Below are positions 24,339-31,318 of a stretch of DNA of 45,196 nucleotides, one piece after another. How positions within the stretch are numbered: the first letter of the stretch is position 1; each line of letters starts with the position of its first letter. Source of the DNA: a virus; the IMG/VR virus record IMGVR_UViG_3300048554_000805, positions 1 through 45,196 of that record; one strand, given 5' to 3'. The notes under the pieces were generated by a model. It was not told where the DNA came from. It saw only the letters and a list, made by a program, of their open reading frames with translations, and ran no database searches. The position numbers and the translations under genes were made by a program.

Positions 24339-25211
24339 ATGTTAACAAGACCCGACCACAAAAGTTATATAGGCGGCAGTGATGCCGCAGCATTGATGGG
24401 GCAGGGATACAAAACACCCCTTCAAGTTTTTAATGAAAAGATTGGGAGGAAAGAGCCCGAAGATTTAAGTGAAAATATAGCTGTTCAGCTTGGCAGTTAT
24501 TTAGAACCATTTGTTTTAAATGAGGCAACAAAAATACTAGGGAATCCTATTATTCCTTCTAACTTTAAACGCCATGTTAAATATAAGTTTATCGGGGGGC
24601 ATGTTGATGGCCTAATTAATTGGAATCCCCCCGCAATTGTTGAAACCAAAACGGGAATGTCTAGGAATTACAGACTTGGACTTCCCCCCTATATAGAGTG
24701 GCAGGTTAGGCACTACATGATGATTTTTGGGAGCCCTGTCTGCTATGTGGTGGCCCTGCTCTTAGATCAGAGAAAGACAGTCAGATTTGACATTGAGCGA
24801 GACTTAGAAATTGAGGAGAGAATGATTGAAACCTATTTAGACTTTTGGCAGAGAGTTGAAGAAGAAAGACCCCCTACGCCTTCACAGCCTGTTGATGTGG
24901 ATTTAATCCAATTACAGGGGGCTCAGGAAGCAACTGATGAGGAACTAGACATCTGTCTAGACCTCAGAGACATAAAAATCCAATTGGCTGAAATAAACAG
25001 CAGAAAGGAGGAGAAGGAGAATCAATTAAAAATGGCTTTACTCAAAAGAGGCTCTGAATCTCTCACTTTGTCCAATGATGGTTCGCCTTTGGTGAAGTGG
25101 GGGGAGCAGCAAAGAACAACCCTAAATCAGAAGGAGTTAAAAAAAGCACATCCCGAAATTTGTGACCTTTTCCAAGTCACAAAGACATCTAGAGTTTTTC
25201 AAGTATATTGA
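24339..25211 (+). CDS. YqaJ/lambda-type exonuclease
   Basis: A 290-residue 5'-3' double-strand exonuclease of the YqaJ viral recombinase family, partner of the annealing protein encoded next. The N-terminal IGGSDAAALMG, the QLGSYLEPFVLNEA segment, the metal-binding GGHVDGLI (Asp) and AIVETKTG (Glu-x-Lys), and WQVRHYMMIFG are all family motifs of the PD-(D/E)xK core. Residues 200-240 form a coiled-coil linker. Start ATG 24339 has AAAGGT upstream. First gene of the early operon. Confidence 0.92.
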   Translation: MLTRPDHKSYIGGSDAAALMGQGYKTPLQVFNEKIGRKEPEDLSENIAVQLGSYLEPFVLNEATKILGNPIIPSNFKRHVKYKFIGGHVDGLINWNPPAIVETKTGMSRNYRLGLPPYIEWQVRHYMMIFGSPVCYVVALLLDQRKTVRFDIERDLEIEERMIETYLDFWQRVEEERPPTPSQPVDVDLIQLQGAQEATDEELDICLDLRDIKIQLAEINSRKEEKENQLKMALLKRGSESLTLSNDGSPLVKWGEQQRTTLNQKELKKAHPEICDLFQVTKTSRVFQVY

Positions 25212-25243
25212 CCATTATATTTAGATATTATAAGAGGTGCAAA

Positions 25244-25939
25244 ATGGAATTATTCCAAACATCAGCTAGCATTAATGAACTTCTCAAAGCTATGAAAGAG
25301 GCCAAAAAGATGCTTGGGAATACTATTAAATTTGATAACAGAAATGACCATTTCAAGAATGATTTTGCTTCATTGAAGGCGTCACTTGAAAAAATTGACC
25401 CTATTTTAGAAGATTCAAAACTAAGCTTCACTCAGTGGCCCTGTGGGGAGATGGTTATTTCTAGGCTGCAAGACTTGGAATCTGAGCAGTATGTTCAGAC
25501 AGCCTTTAATCTGACAATGGTTAAGAAAGACCCACAGGCCGCAGGTTCAGCCCTCTCATATGGAAGGAGACAAAGCCTTCAGACCATCTTTCTATTAGTT
25601 GGGGATAAAGATGATGATGCAGAAACAGCAGTTGGTAGAGGTGAGCTAAAAGAGCCTCAGGAACAGCCCCAAGAAAGCCCTAAGAAGGAAAGAGGCAGAG
25701 TGCAGCAGAACAAGAAAAATGCGCCTGTTCAACCTCCTTCCACCAATGATAATTATCAGCTAAGAATTGATGAGCTTAGGACGGGATTAGCTACTGCTAA
25801 AAATAAATCTCAATTTGATGCAGCAATGAAAGCAGTACAAAATGCTAGACAGGCAGGGTTTAAAATTATGCCCGAAGATTTTCAATCACTTCAACAAACC
25901 AAGGAGAAGAAGGCTGAAGACTTGGGAGTAAATGCGTGA
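25244..25939 (+). CDS. ERF-family single-strand annealing protein
   Basis: A 231-residue recombinase. Start ATG 25244 is preferred because AAGAGG lies 8 bases upstream. Residues 1-125 are the ERF core, with LKASLEKIDPILEDSKLSF, MVISRLQDLES and AAGSALSYGRRQSLQTIFLLVGDKDDDAE, the last part being the hallmark. A Gln/Pro/Lys-rich linker joins a C-terminal helical tail. Together with the upstream exonuclease it makes a two-component homologous recombination system, used for genome circularisation and replication-dependent repair. Confidence 0.9.
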   Translation: MELFQTSASINELLKAMKEAKKMLGNTIKFDNRNDHFKNDFASLKASLEKIDPILEDSKLSFTQWPCGEMVISRLQDLESEQYVQTAFNLTMVKKDPQAAGSALSYGRRQSLQTIFLLVGDKDDDAETAVGRGELKEPQEQPQESPKKERGRVQQNKKNAPVQPPSTNDNYQLRIDELRTGLATAKNKSQFDAAMKAVQNARQAGFKIMPEDFQSLQQTKEKKAEDLGVNA

Positions 25940-25943
25940 CATT

Positions 25944-25960
25944 TTTAACATCATTTTAAA
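25944..25960. promoter_or_regulatory. Dispersed palindrome before the replication gene
   Basis: Reads TTTAACA-TCA-TTTTAAA, in the 40-bp gap before ATG 25980, upstream of ribosome site AGAGG. Confidence 0.5.
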
Positions 25961-25979
25961 TTTTTATCAGAGGTTTTAA

Positions 25980-26789
25980 ATGATTCCTTATCTTAGAAGA
26001 AAAAGAAGTGAGTTCAAAAAGTGCGAAAGTTTGATACTTTTGTCAACCTTGAAACATGCGGCTGATACTCTCCCAAATCGGGGGGGATGGATTGAAATTA
26101 AGTCAGCTAAGATCATGGAGATTTTTGGGCTGAGTGCATCAGAGTTCAGAAATGCTTCCAAGGAGTTGGAAGAGAAGCAACTGATTGAGAGAAGTAAATT
26201 TGGGAAATTCCCTTTTATCAGACTGACAAATACTGAAATATTTTCGGAGGAACAGCCCCAAAATGAGGCTAAAGGGACAGTATATAATAACTCTTTTAAT
26301 ATTAATTCTTCTTTAGATATTAATATTAATAATAATATACTGTCTGATCACCCCCAAAATGAGGCTGAAAATCCTAAATTAGTTTTGTTCCCCCAACAAA
26401 AACTGAAGCATATTGAGGCTGATGTTCTCCCTGAGTTTTCTGATTGGTGGGCTAGGTGGAAATCAGCACATCAAAGACTGCCTGAGAAAAATGAGTGCAA
26501 GAAGAAAAGTCTAGCAGGGCTCAGGAATTCAAGTAGAGCCAAGGCAGAGAAAGCTTATTTGAGGTTGAGAGGTAGATTTGAAAGGGCTGAAATCTTTTTA
26601 GCTACTAGGTACTATCTTTTAAACAAGAGGGATTCCTTACAGCAAACTGCTCATGCAGAGAGATTTTTGACAGAAGAGCTAATTTCTCAATTTCTAACTC
26701 AGGTGCAGGAGGAGAAAGAAGAAGCTGAAGCTTCAGAGGTTGCCACTTATGAAGCCCTAAATCTGAATGTGGGGGTTTATGGAACTTAA
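25980..26789 (+). CDS. Replication protein (initiator-like) with internal origin
   Basis: A 269-residue protein. Residues 1-90 look like a winged helix (ILLSTLKHAAD...WIEIKSAKIMEIFGLSASEFRNASKELEEKQLIER...IRLTN). Residues 90-135 are a Asn/Ile/Ser-rich linker encoded by extreme AT-rich DNA, and the C-terminal half (FSDWWARWKSAHQRLPEKNECKKK...) resembles the C-terminal domain of phage replication proteins that bind helicase loaders. The repeat and AT-rich block within the gene recall lambda O. Two repeats encode QNEAKG and QNEAEN. Confidence 0.65.
   Translation: MIPYLRRKRSEFKKCESLILLSTLKHAADTLPNRGGWIEIKSAKIMEIFGLSASEFRNASKELEEKQLIERSKFGKFPFIRLTNTEIFSEEQPQNEAKGTVYNNSFNINSSLDININNNILSDHPQNEAENPKLVLFPQQKLKHIEADVLPEFSDWWARWKSAHQRLPEKNECKKKSLAGLRNSSRAKAEKAYLRLRGRFERAEIFLATRYYLLNKRDSLQQTAHAERFLTEELISQFLTQVQEEKEEAEASEVATYEALNLNVGVYGT
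26256..26366 (+). other. ori: Candidate replication origin
   Basis: Two copies of CCCCAAAATGAGGCT (26256-26270 and 26352-26366), 96 bp apart, flank an A/T-only-like stretch (about 26280-26342, nearly 90 percent A+T). Repeats plus an unwinding-type region inside an initiator-like gene match the organisation of lambdoid origins. Confidence 0.55.
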
Positions 26790-27342
26790 AACAGTAACCA
26801 AGCAGGAGATTGAAGAGGGCTGTAAAATTCTAGCTGTCAATTTTCGCAAGGAAGTTGAAGCAGAGTTTAAGCAGTTAATGTTTAATGAGTTTGTTTTGAA
26901 GCACAAATGGCCTCAGGGATTATTCAAGACCACTTGTATTAAAATCATTGAAGTAGAAGAGTTTTTCCCTGTAGCTCAGAAAATTCTCTATTGGGGTGGC
27001 AAAATCCAAAGGCATTATGAAATGAGTAAGCCCTTGAAAGCCACAACAGGAGAAACCTTTTATTTGACTGACCTCCCCAAATTAATCGGGGGTACTCAGG
27101 ATTTAGGAGGTGAGGATATTGATGAGGTGACTAGAGAAGGGACTAAAAAGGTTCATCCAAAAATTCACAGCTTTTTCCAAGAGCTAGAGGCTTTCAAAGC
27201 TCAAAGGAGGGCTGAAGAGTTGGGGAAAAGAGATAGGAGTACAGACCCTGAGATGAAGGCACTTGAGGAGTATGGAAAGAGGCTTGAGGAGGGGGTTGCC
27301 CTTCAAAAGGCTCAGAAAGCTCAACATAGCCCTTTTTCTTAG
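26779..27342 (+). CDS. Unknown early protein, possible helicase-loader partner
   Basis: A 187-residue protein overlapping the end of the replication gene. Start ATG 26779 is preferred over 26767 because GGGGG precedes it. It has an acidic/Phe-rich first half (EGCKILAVNFRKEVEAEFKQLMF, WPQGLFKTTCIKII) and a Lys/Glu-rich helical end. The order initiator, this gene, nuclease suggests a replication accessory protein. I recognise no motif, and no P-loop is present. Confidence 0.55.
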   Translation: MELKTVTKQEIEEGCKILAVNFRKEVEAEFKQLMFNEFVLKHKWPQGLFKTTCIKIIEVEEFFPVAQKILYWGGKIQRHYEMSKPLKATTGETFYLTDLPKLIGGTQDLGGEDIDEVTREGTKKVHPKIHSFFQELEAFKAQRRAEELGKRDRSTDPEMKALEEYGKRLEEGVALQKAQKAQHSPFS

Positions 27343-27372
27343 CAACATAGGTCTTTATACTCATCTCTAATT

Positions 27373-27389
27373 TTTAACGCTGTGTTGAT
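27373..27389. promoter_or_regulatory. Dispersed palindrome before the VRR-NUC gene
   Basis: Reads TTTAACG-CTG-TGTTGAT in the 67-bp gap before ATG 27410, followed by TATAAG at 27393-27398. Confidence 0.5.
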
Positions 27390-27409
27390 TGATATAAGAG
27401 TTTTTAAAT

Positions 27410-27751
27410 ATGCCCTTAAAAAACAAAATCAAAGAAACTCAGATTCAAAAGGCAATCATGGAGTTTCTAAGGTTTCAAAAAATCCAATGTTGGAGAATCA
27501 ACACAGTGGGCATTCCCAATGGAGAGGGGGCTTTTCGCTATAACAATGAAATGAGAGGAATGGCGGATATTTGTCTGATTTTTAAGGGGCTGAGTGTTTG
27601 GTTTGAAGTCAAAACGGCAACAGGCAAACAGACACCCCATCAAAAAGAATTCCAAAGACAGGTTGAATCGGCAGGAGGTTTCTATTTCCTTGTTAGGTCT
27701 GTGGATGATGCGATTTCAGCCATTAATCAACTAAAAATTCAGAGAGGCTAA
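27410..27751 (+). CDS. VRR-NUC domain nuclease
   Basis: A 113-residue stand-alone VRR-NUC nuclease, a small PD-(D/E)xK fold thought to cut branched DNA such as Holliday junctions. Motifs visible: ETQIQKAIMEFLR, the loop INTVGIPNGEG, GMADICLI (metal-binding Asp), WFEVKTATGKQTPHQKEF (Glu-x-Lys and Gln). Full length for phage members. Its stop overlaps the next start (TAATG). It would resolve intermediates from the exonuclease/ERF system. Confidence 0.9.
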   Translation: MPLKNKIKETQIQKAIMEFLRFQKIQCWRINTVGIPNGEGAFRYNNEMRGMADICLIFKGLSVWFEVKTATGKQTPHQKEFQRQVESAGGFYFLVRSVDDAISAINQLKIQRG

Positions 27752-28896
27752 TGAAAATTTGTGTAATTTGTGGTTTTGCCTATGTCCCTTCAAAAATTAA
27801 AAGCAATGCAAACAGGCAGTTAGTGTGCGGTGAAATGTGCAAGGGGCTTTTGCAGAAGCAACGGTACAAGGAATCAAGAAAAGGAAGTTATGATTTAGGG
27901 AATTGTAAAAATTGCGGAACCTCCTTTGTGACAACAAGGGAATTAAAAGTTTATTGTTCCCCAAATTGTAAGGAAGAGTTTTTAAAGCCCAAAGTAGAAT
28001 GTTTAAGTTGTGGGGGTAAATTTAGAAGATCCCAAAAATTTATGTATTACTGCTCTGCGAAATGCCAAGAAAATTCGCATTTATGGGCAAAGCTGAACCG
28101 TAAGAAAAAAATCGGGTCAATAACTCAATGTTTAAATTGCCAAAAAGAATATGAAGTGACCAATAACTGTCAAAAACACTGCTCATCAGCCTGTCAACAG
28201 CAGTTTTCAAGGAGAAAAAGGGGGATTACTTTAACTCAAGAAATAGGTCAAAGAAATTGTAAAACCTGTGAAAATCTATTTATTCCGCAAAATTTCAACA
28301 GTTTATATTGCTCAGAACCCTGTAAAAAAACTGCTCAGGCAAAACACAGAAAAAAGAATTATGAGAAATTTCACGCAAAAAGATTAGCTGCAAGAGCCGC
28401 AAAACCTAAGGTTGAGGTTGTTTGTGGCTTCCATGAGTGCAATGTAAAATTCATCCCCAAAAATAGGGAACACCGTTTTTGCTGCTCTAAGCATTTAAAG
28501 GACCATTACAGAGCCTGTGCGGAAACAAAATTGATTGAAAGAGAGAAAAAACCTCTTCCCAACTGTGGAGACTGTGGGGTTAAACTCAAATCTCATTTTA
28601 AAAAGTTTTGTGATAAATGCTTTTCAGCTAGGAGAAAGAAACTTAAAAAAGGCTATGTTCCTGAGGTTGAGGTTGAAAGCTGTTTTGATGCTGATACAGG
28701 GGATTTTTACAGAAGTCCTTGGGCTATCATTGGGGATAGATGCAAGCTTGATAGAACCCCCACAGAGTTGAACCCTGAGGATTCAGAGTTTTCAGAACAG
28801 ATTGAAGCCTTCTTAAAGAAGGGGGGTAAAATTAAAAAGCTTCCTGTGGGTTTCTGTTCAGCGCCCATTATGATTCATGGCTCAGGAGTAAAGTAA
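27751..28896 (+). CDS. Protein with seven tandem Cys-rich zinc modules
   Basis: A 381-residue very basic protein. Seven modules of the type CxxC-x(15-20)-CxxxC occupy residues about 3-290: CVIC...CGEMC, CKNC...CSPNC, CLSC...CSAKC, CLNC...CSSAC, CKTC...CSEPC, CGFHEC...CCSKH and CGDC...CDKC. Between modules 5 and 6 lies a Lys/Ala-rich helix. The end contains EAFLKKGGKIKKLP, a segment often seen at the end of phage DNA-binding regulators. Each module looks like a small treble-clef or FCS-type finger. DNA or RNA binding is likely; I know no described protein with exactly this array. Confidence 0.7.
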   Translation: MKICVICGFAYVPSKIKSNANRQLVCGEMCKGLLQKQRYKESRKGSYDLGNCKNCGTSFVTTRELKVYCSPNCKEEFLKPKVECLSCGGKFRRSQKFMYYCSAKCQENSHLWAKLNRKKKIGSITQCLNCQKEYEVTNNCQKHCSSACQQQFSRRKRGITLTQEIGQRNCKTCENLFIPQNFNSLYCSEPCKKTAQAKHRKKNYEKFHAKRLAARAAKPKVEVVCGFHECNVKFIPKNREHRFCCSKHLKDHYRACAETKLIEREKKPLPNCGDCGVKLKSHFKKFCDKCFSARRKKLKKGYVPEVEVESCFDADTGDFYRSPWAIIGDRCKLDRTPTELNPEDSEFSEQIEAFLKKGGKIKKLPVGFCSAPIMIHGSGVK

Positions 28897-28968
28897 AATT
28901 TTCTCACAGCCTAAAACCTCTTGTAATAGAAACACCTTTTCATGTTCAAATGTATGCAGCTTGAAGAC

Positions 28969-29098
28969 TAATTTTTATGGGGGATTGATTGGATAAACCT
29001 CTATCCACAGAGAGAAAAAATCGGCTCATCTCTGTAAGAATCAAGTAAGTGATATGGGTAAAAAAGACGCTATACCCTAAACTCCCCCATAGAAATTA
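28969..29098 (+). ncRNA. Candidate structured RNA with 16-bp closing stem
   Basis: P1 pairs 28969-28984 with 29083-29098 over 16 bp, with one G-U wobble at 28975/29092. That wobble becomes an A-C mismatch on the other strand, favouring a plus-strand RNA. Inside, P2 TTGATT (28985-28990) pairs with AATCAA (29039-29044) and encloses two hairpins: GGATA/TATCC (28991-29006) and ACAGAGA/TCTCTGT (29007-29035). P3 GGGTA/TACCC (29056-29077) follows. All pairings nest. No known class recognised. It could be a 3' element of the zinc-protein mRNA or an independent RNA. Confidence 0.55.
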
Positions 29099-29105
29099 AA
29101 TTATT

Positions 29106-29122
29106 TTTAATAAGGCGTTAAA
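29106..29122. promoter_or_regulatory. Dispersed palindrome upstream of the 29131 promoter
   Basis: Reads TTTAATA-AGG-CGTTAAA, eight bases before the -35 element. Confidence 0.5.
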
Positions 29123-29130
29123 AAAAAGTG

Positions 29131-29160
29131 TTGACATTAAATCTCATGTTAACATATTAT
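29131..29160 (+). promoter_or_regulatory. Promoter with operator-like spacer
   Basis: -35 TTGACA (29131-29136), 18-bp spacer, -10 TATTAT (29155-29160). The spacer begins, directly after the -35 box, with TTAAATC-TCA-TGTTAAC, whose right half is a perfect dispersed-palindrome half. Start of transcription near 29167 gives a 46-nt leader for the gene at 29213. Confidence 0.7.
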
Positions 29161-29212
29161 AGGTTCACACGCTGAGTGAGTCAGCAAAAACAAACCCCAA
29201 CGAGGAAACAAA

Positions 29213-29389
29213 ATGAGAACGACAAAAGACATGAACACACAAGCAGACATTGCACTTCAGATCATGAATCACACAAAGAGCGGGCTTTCTTCAACAGAAG
29301 CTTGGGAGGCGATCTTTGGAGAAGGGAGTCAGGAGTTGATGAAATCTTGGGACATGAAAAAAGTTTGCAAGAAATTCAGAAGCCTCTGA
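29213..29389 (+). CDS. 58-residue protein under the 29131 promoter
   Basis: ATG 29213 has the ribosome site GAGGAA at 29203. The product reads MNTQADIALQIMNHTKSG then STEAWEAIFGEGSQELMKSWDMKK and ends with a basic FRSL. It is predicted as three helices, a plausible small DNA-binding or antirepressor fold, though no motif is certain. This frame is preferred to the overlapping 74-residue frame at 29176, whose composition is unlike protein. It is followed directly by a terminator, so the transcript is short and abundant-looking. Confidence 0.65.
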   Translation: MRTTKDMNTQADIALQIMNHTKSGLSSTEAWEAIFGEGSQELMKSWDMKKVCKKFRSL

Positions 29390-29399
29390 GGGGTGAATA

Positions 29400-29428
29400 A
29401 GAGGCATCAAGTTGGTGTCTCTTTTTAA
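29400..29428 (+). terminator. Rho-independent terminator
   Basis: AGAGGCATCA, loop AGT, TGGTGTCTCT, then TTTTTAATT. Ten-bp stem including two G-U pairs. It closes the 29213 transcription unit. Confidence 0.75.
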
Positions 29429-29429
29429 T

Positions 29430-29690
29430 TCCTTAGATACCCCAAGCCACTTCCCTCAGGGATTTACGGGGTGACAATTGAGACTCAGCACTGACCTGAA
29501 AAGGTAAGTAGAGAACGAAGACTTGAACGAGTGCTGTTTAGAAAGACTTCCTCACTGAGAAAATCAGGGGGTAGCGATAAAAAGAAGTGTCATGGATGAT
29601 ATTAGCTTTTTTGCATTGCGTAAGTCACAGCCGAATGGCTGTAGAGATCAACTCAATAAAGAGTTTGTCTCCTAAGCCATTTAACTTTTT
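29430..29690 (+). ncRNA. Candidate structured non-coding region
   Basis: A 313-bp gap between genes (29390-29702). Beyond the terminator it has ACCCC/GGGGT (29439-29472) enclosing TCCC/GGGA; CAGCACT (29486-29492) pairing with AGTGCTG (29530-29536) and enclosing ACCT-GAAA-AGGT, a GNRA tetraloop hairpin; ACAGCC-GAAT-GGCTGT (29627-29642); and AACTC/GAGTT inside GAGA/TCTC (29644-29671). A 27-residue frame from ATG 29592 overlaps the last two hairpins and is an alternative explanation. Class unknown. Confidence 0.4.
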
Positions 29691-29702
29691 GAGGTATTTA
29701 AA

Positions 29703-29849
29703 ATGATTGATCCAATTTCAGCAGCAATCAACAACAGAGATTATTACAAATTAGAGGAACTTTGGGCTGAAGCTTCAGAGGTAGATAAAGCGGTTATTGA
29801 TGTGGCAATGAATATGTTAGAGCAAGAGCTAGAAGAAAACGGGTGTTAA
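29703..29849 (+). CDS. 48-residue acidic helical protein
   Basis: ATG 29703 with ribosome site GAGG at 29691. The product (MIDPISAAINNRDYYKLEELW... DKAVIDVAMNMLEQELEENGC) is acidic and helical, resembling half of a small helical hairpin. It is followed by another small helical protein 21 bp downstream. Unknown function. Confidence 0.6.
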   Translation: MIDPISAAINNRDYYKLEELWAEASEVDKAVIDVAMNMLEQELEENGC

Positions 29850-29870
29850 TAACTTTTATTGAGGAACCAA

Positions 29871-30077
29871 ATGCTTACTTATCTAGATGCTTATAAAAAC
29901 TCTTTAGGAAAAGCAGATGCTTTTTATAAAAGTGGTGATTTTGTAAAAGCTGCAAACTTTTACGTTCACGCTAGAGAAATGTTTCAAAACCATTCGTATA
30001 CTAAGCATGGACTTTTTGACACTGAGGAAAGTAAAAGAATCACCAAAATAGTTATTGACTGTATCAGAAACTATTAG
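29871..30077 (+). CDS. Small TPR-like helical protein (68 residues)
   Basis: Start ATG 29871 fits the ribosome site GAGG at 29861. The region LGKADAFYKSGDFVKAANFYVHAREMF has the pattern of one tetratricopeptide-type helix pair. Probably a protein-protein interaction module; partner unknown. It ends just before a UUCG hairpin. Confidence 0.6.
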   Translation: MLTYLDAYKNSLGKADAFYKSGDFVKAANFYVHAREMFQNHSYTKHGLFDTEESKRITKIVIDCIRNY

Positions 30078-30081
30078 AGCC

Positions 30082-30099
30082 CAACCCCTTCGGGGGTTG
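30082..30099 (+). terminator. UUCG-capped hairpin between small genes
   Basis: CAACCCC-TTCG-GGGGTTG, a perfect 7-bp stem with the very stable UUCG loop. No U-tract follows, so it may be an mRNA processing or stability element rather than a terminator. A second hairpin TGAATT/AATTCA (30103-30122) follows it in the leader of the next gene. Confidence 0.6.
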
Positions 30100-30164
30100 C
30101 TGATGAATTCCCTTTGCAATTCAGTGAGGGGGGTTCACAAGCAACCTATCAGAGGAATTTTACA

Positions 30165-31139
30165 ATGACAGCAAAAGCCCAAACCCAAAGCAAGCAAGTA
30201 GAAGCAACCACAACCAACAAGAGAGCAGCAGCAAAGAAACCTGCGGCCCCCAAGAAGCCCACAACTTCAGCGGTAAAGAAGGCTGTTTCCAAGGTTTCTG
30301 CAGGAGTAAAAGCCAAAGCTGCAGCCCCGAAAAAGCCAACCACAAAGAAGCCAATCACAAAAAAGCCAAGTACCCCAAAGGCAAAAGTTGAAGCCCCTGC
30401 AGCCCCTGCAGTTTCACCACAGCCTGAGAAGCTTGTTGTTGAGGCATGGAGTGTCACAGGGAAGCCAATTGTAAGGGTAGAAGCCCCTGAACAAAGCCAA
30501 AAGCAGGAAACCAAAGTTGAGACTGAGACAGATTTGCATGAGGCAGAGAAGGAAGCAAAGATTGCAGCAGTGGAAGAAATGCAAGCCCTTGCTTCTAATT
30601 GCACCAAGGTTGAAAAACTTTTAGAGTTTCTTTTGATCAGTAAGAAACTGCAGGTTGACCCCCCGCATGTCACGTTCTGCAATGATTTGACTAATCTGCT
30701 GAGTGATTGTCTTGATCAAGATGGGAAGCTGAAGATTTCAGTCAAGCCTATCAACCCAAGGGGTGGAAAGAAGACACAATCCAAGGTTAATGGTTCTTCA
30801 GCACTTAGAGCATTTTGGGCTGAGTTGATTGATCGACCTGAAGGAGCAACAAGAGAGGAACTGTTTGAAGGGGGCAAGGAAAACTTCCCTGACCTTTCGC
30901 CCAAAACAATGATGTCTCAGATGTCTCAGCTAAGACTTGGCTATGATTACGGTGTCTCAATTCATCCCGAATATTCAGGGAGAAAGGCATCAGAAATCAA
31001 CGGGGTTTATACTTGGCTTCCTGCTGAAGAGACAAAGTTGGAAGATTACAGAATAGCTAAGAAAGAAAAGACTGTTGGTGGAATTGAAATGATTGGCTCT
31101 GACGGCAGAGTTTGGGCAGGTGTGCAAAAGGTTGGCTAA
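30165..31139 (+). CDS. Histone H1-like Lys/Ala/Pro-rich DNA-binding protein
   Basis: A 324-residue protein. ATG 30165 with AGAGGAA upstream is preferred over an earlier in-frame start. Residues 1-110 are a disordered tail of AAKKPAAPKKP-like repeats, as in bacterial histone H1-like and HU-extended proteins. Residues about 135-200 are helical, and residues 220-300 form a winged-helix-like domain: ALRAFWAELIDRPEGATREEL, then SPKTMMSQMSQLRLGYDYGV, then GVYTWLP. It should bind DNA non-specifically through the tail. High expression is suggested by its hairpin-rich leader and strong terminator. Confidence 0.7.
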   Translation: MTAKAQTQSKQVEATTTNKRAAAKKPAAPKKPTTSAVKKAVSKVSAGVKAKAAAPKKPTTKKPITKKPSTPKAKVEAPAAPAVSPQPEKLVVEAWSVTGKPIVRVEAPEQSQKQETKVETETDLHEAEKEAKIAAVEEMQALASNCTKVEKLLEFLLISKKLQVDPPHVTFCNDLTNLLSDCLDQDGKLKISVKPINPRGGKKTQSKVNGSSALRAFWAELIDRPEGATREELFEGGKENFPDLSPKTMMSQMSQLRLGYDYGVSIHPEYSGRKASEINGVYTWLPAEETKLEDYRIAKKEKTVGGIEMIGSDGRVWAGVQKVG

Positions 31140-31146
31140 CACTTTT

Positions 31147-31171
31147 GGGGGGCTTTGCTCCCCTTTATTTT
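31147..31171 (+). terminator. Rho-independent terminator
   Basis: GGGGGGC-TTT-GCTCCCC (one G-U pair) followed by TTTATTTT. Eight bases after the H1-like gene. A sister hairpin with loop TCT occurs at 32528. Confidence 0.75.
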
Positions 31172-31185
31172 AACAAGGAGTTTAA
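31169..31185. promoter_or_regulatory. Dispersed palindrome containing a ribosome site
   Basis: Reads TTTAACA-AGG-AGTTTAA; the AAGGAG within it is the ribosome site for ATG 31188. Confidence 0.55.
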
Positions 31186-31187
31186 AA

Positions 31188-31313
31188 ATGTTTGAGCCAT
31201 TTGAACAAAATGAAGCTGAATTAAACCACCTGTTAGACAGGATAAAAGACAGGTCACTAAATGATTATTTGGATTCTTTAGACAACCCTTTTGAGGGAGA
31301 AGAAGAGCTTTAA
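31188..31313 (+). CDS. 41-residue acidic protein
   Basis: ATG 31188 with a perfect AAGGAG site. The product is acidic (MFEPFEQNEAELNHLLDRIK then DRSLNDYLDSL and a Glu-rich end) and helical. Too short for a family call. It follows the terminator of the H1-like gene and precedes a folded gap. Confidence 0.55.
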   Translation: MFEPFEQNEAELNHLLDRIKDRSLNDYLDSLDNPFEGEEEL

Positions 31314-31318
31314 ATTAA

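Larger units (their letters stand above)
28897..29212 (+). promoter_or_regulatory. Structured intergenic region with operator-promoter
   Basis: A 316-bp gene-free stretch. It holds a nested RNA fold (28969-29098), a palindrome copy TTTAATA-AGG-CGTTAAA (29106-29122), a strong promoter with a second site in its spacer (29131-29160) and a possible opposing promoter (minus strand -10 TATAAT at 29161-29156, -35 CTGACT at 29184-29179, 17-bp spacer). Confidence 0.6.

Noticed and set aside
29176-29400. 74-residue frame from 29176
   Set aside because: Composition (His/Arg/Asn/Gln runs) is not protein-like and a better frame with a ribosome site (29213-29389) overlaps it.
30149-30682. 177-residue minus-strand open frame
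   Set aside because: Mirror of the Lys/Ala/Pro-rich H1-like gene; biased codons of the real gene keep the opposite strand open.
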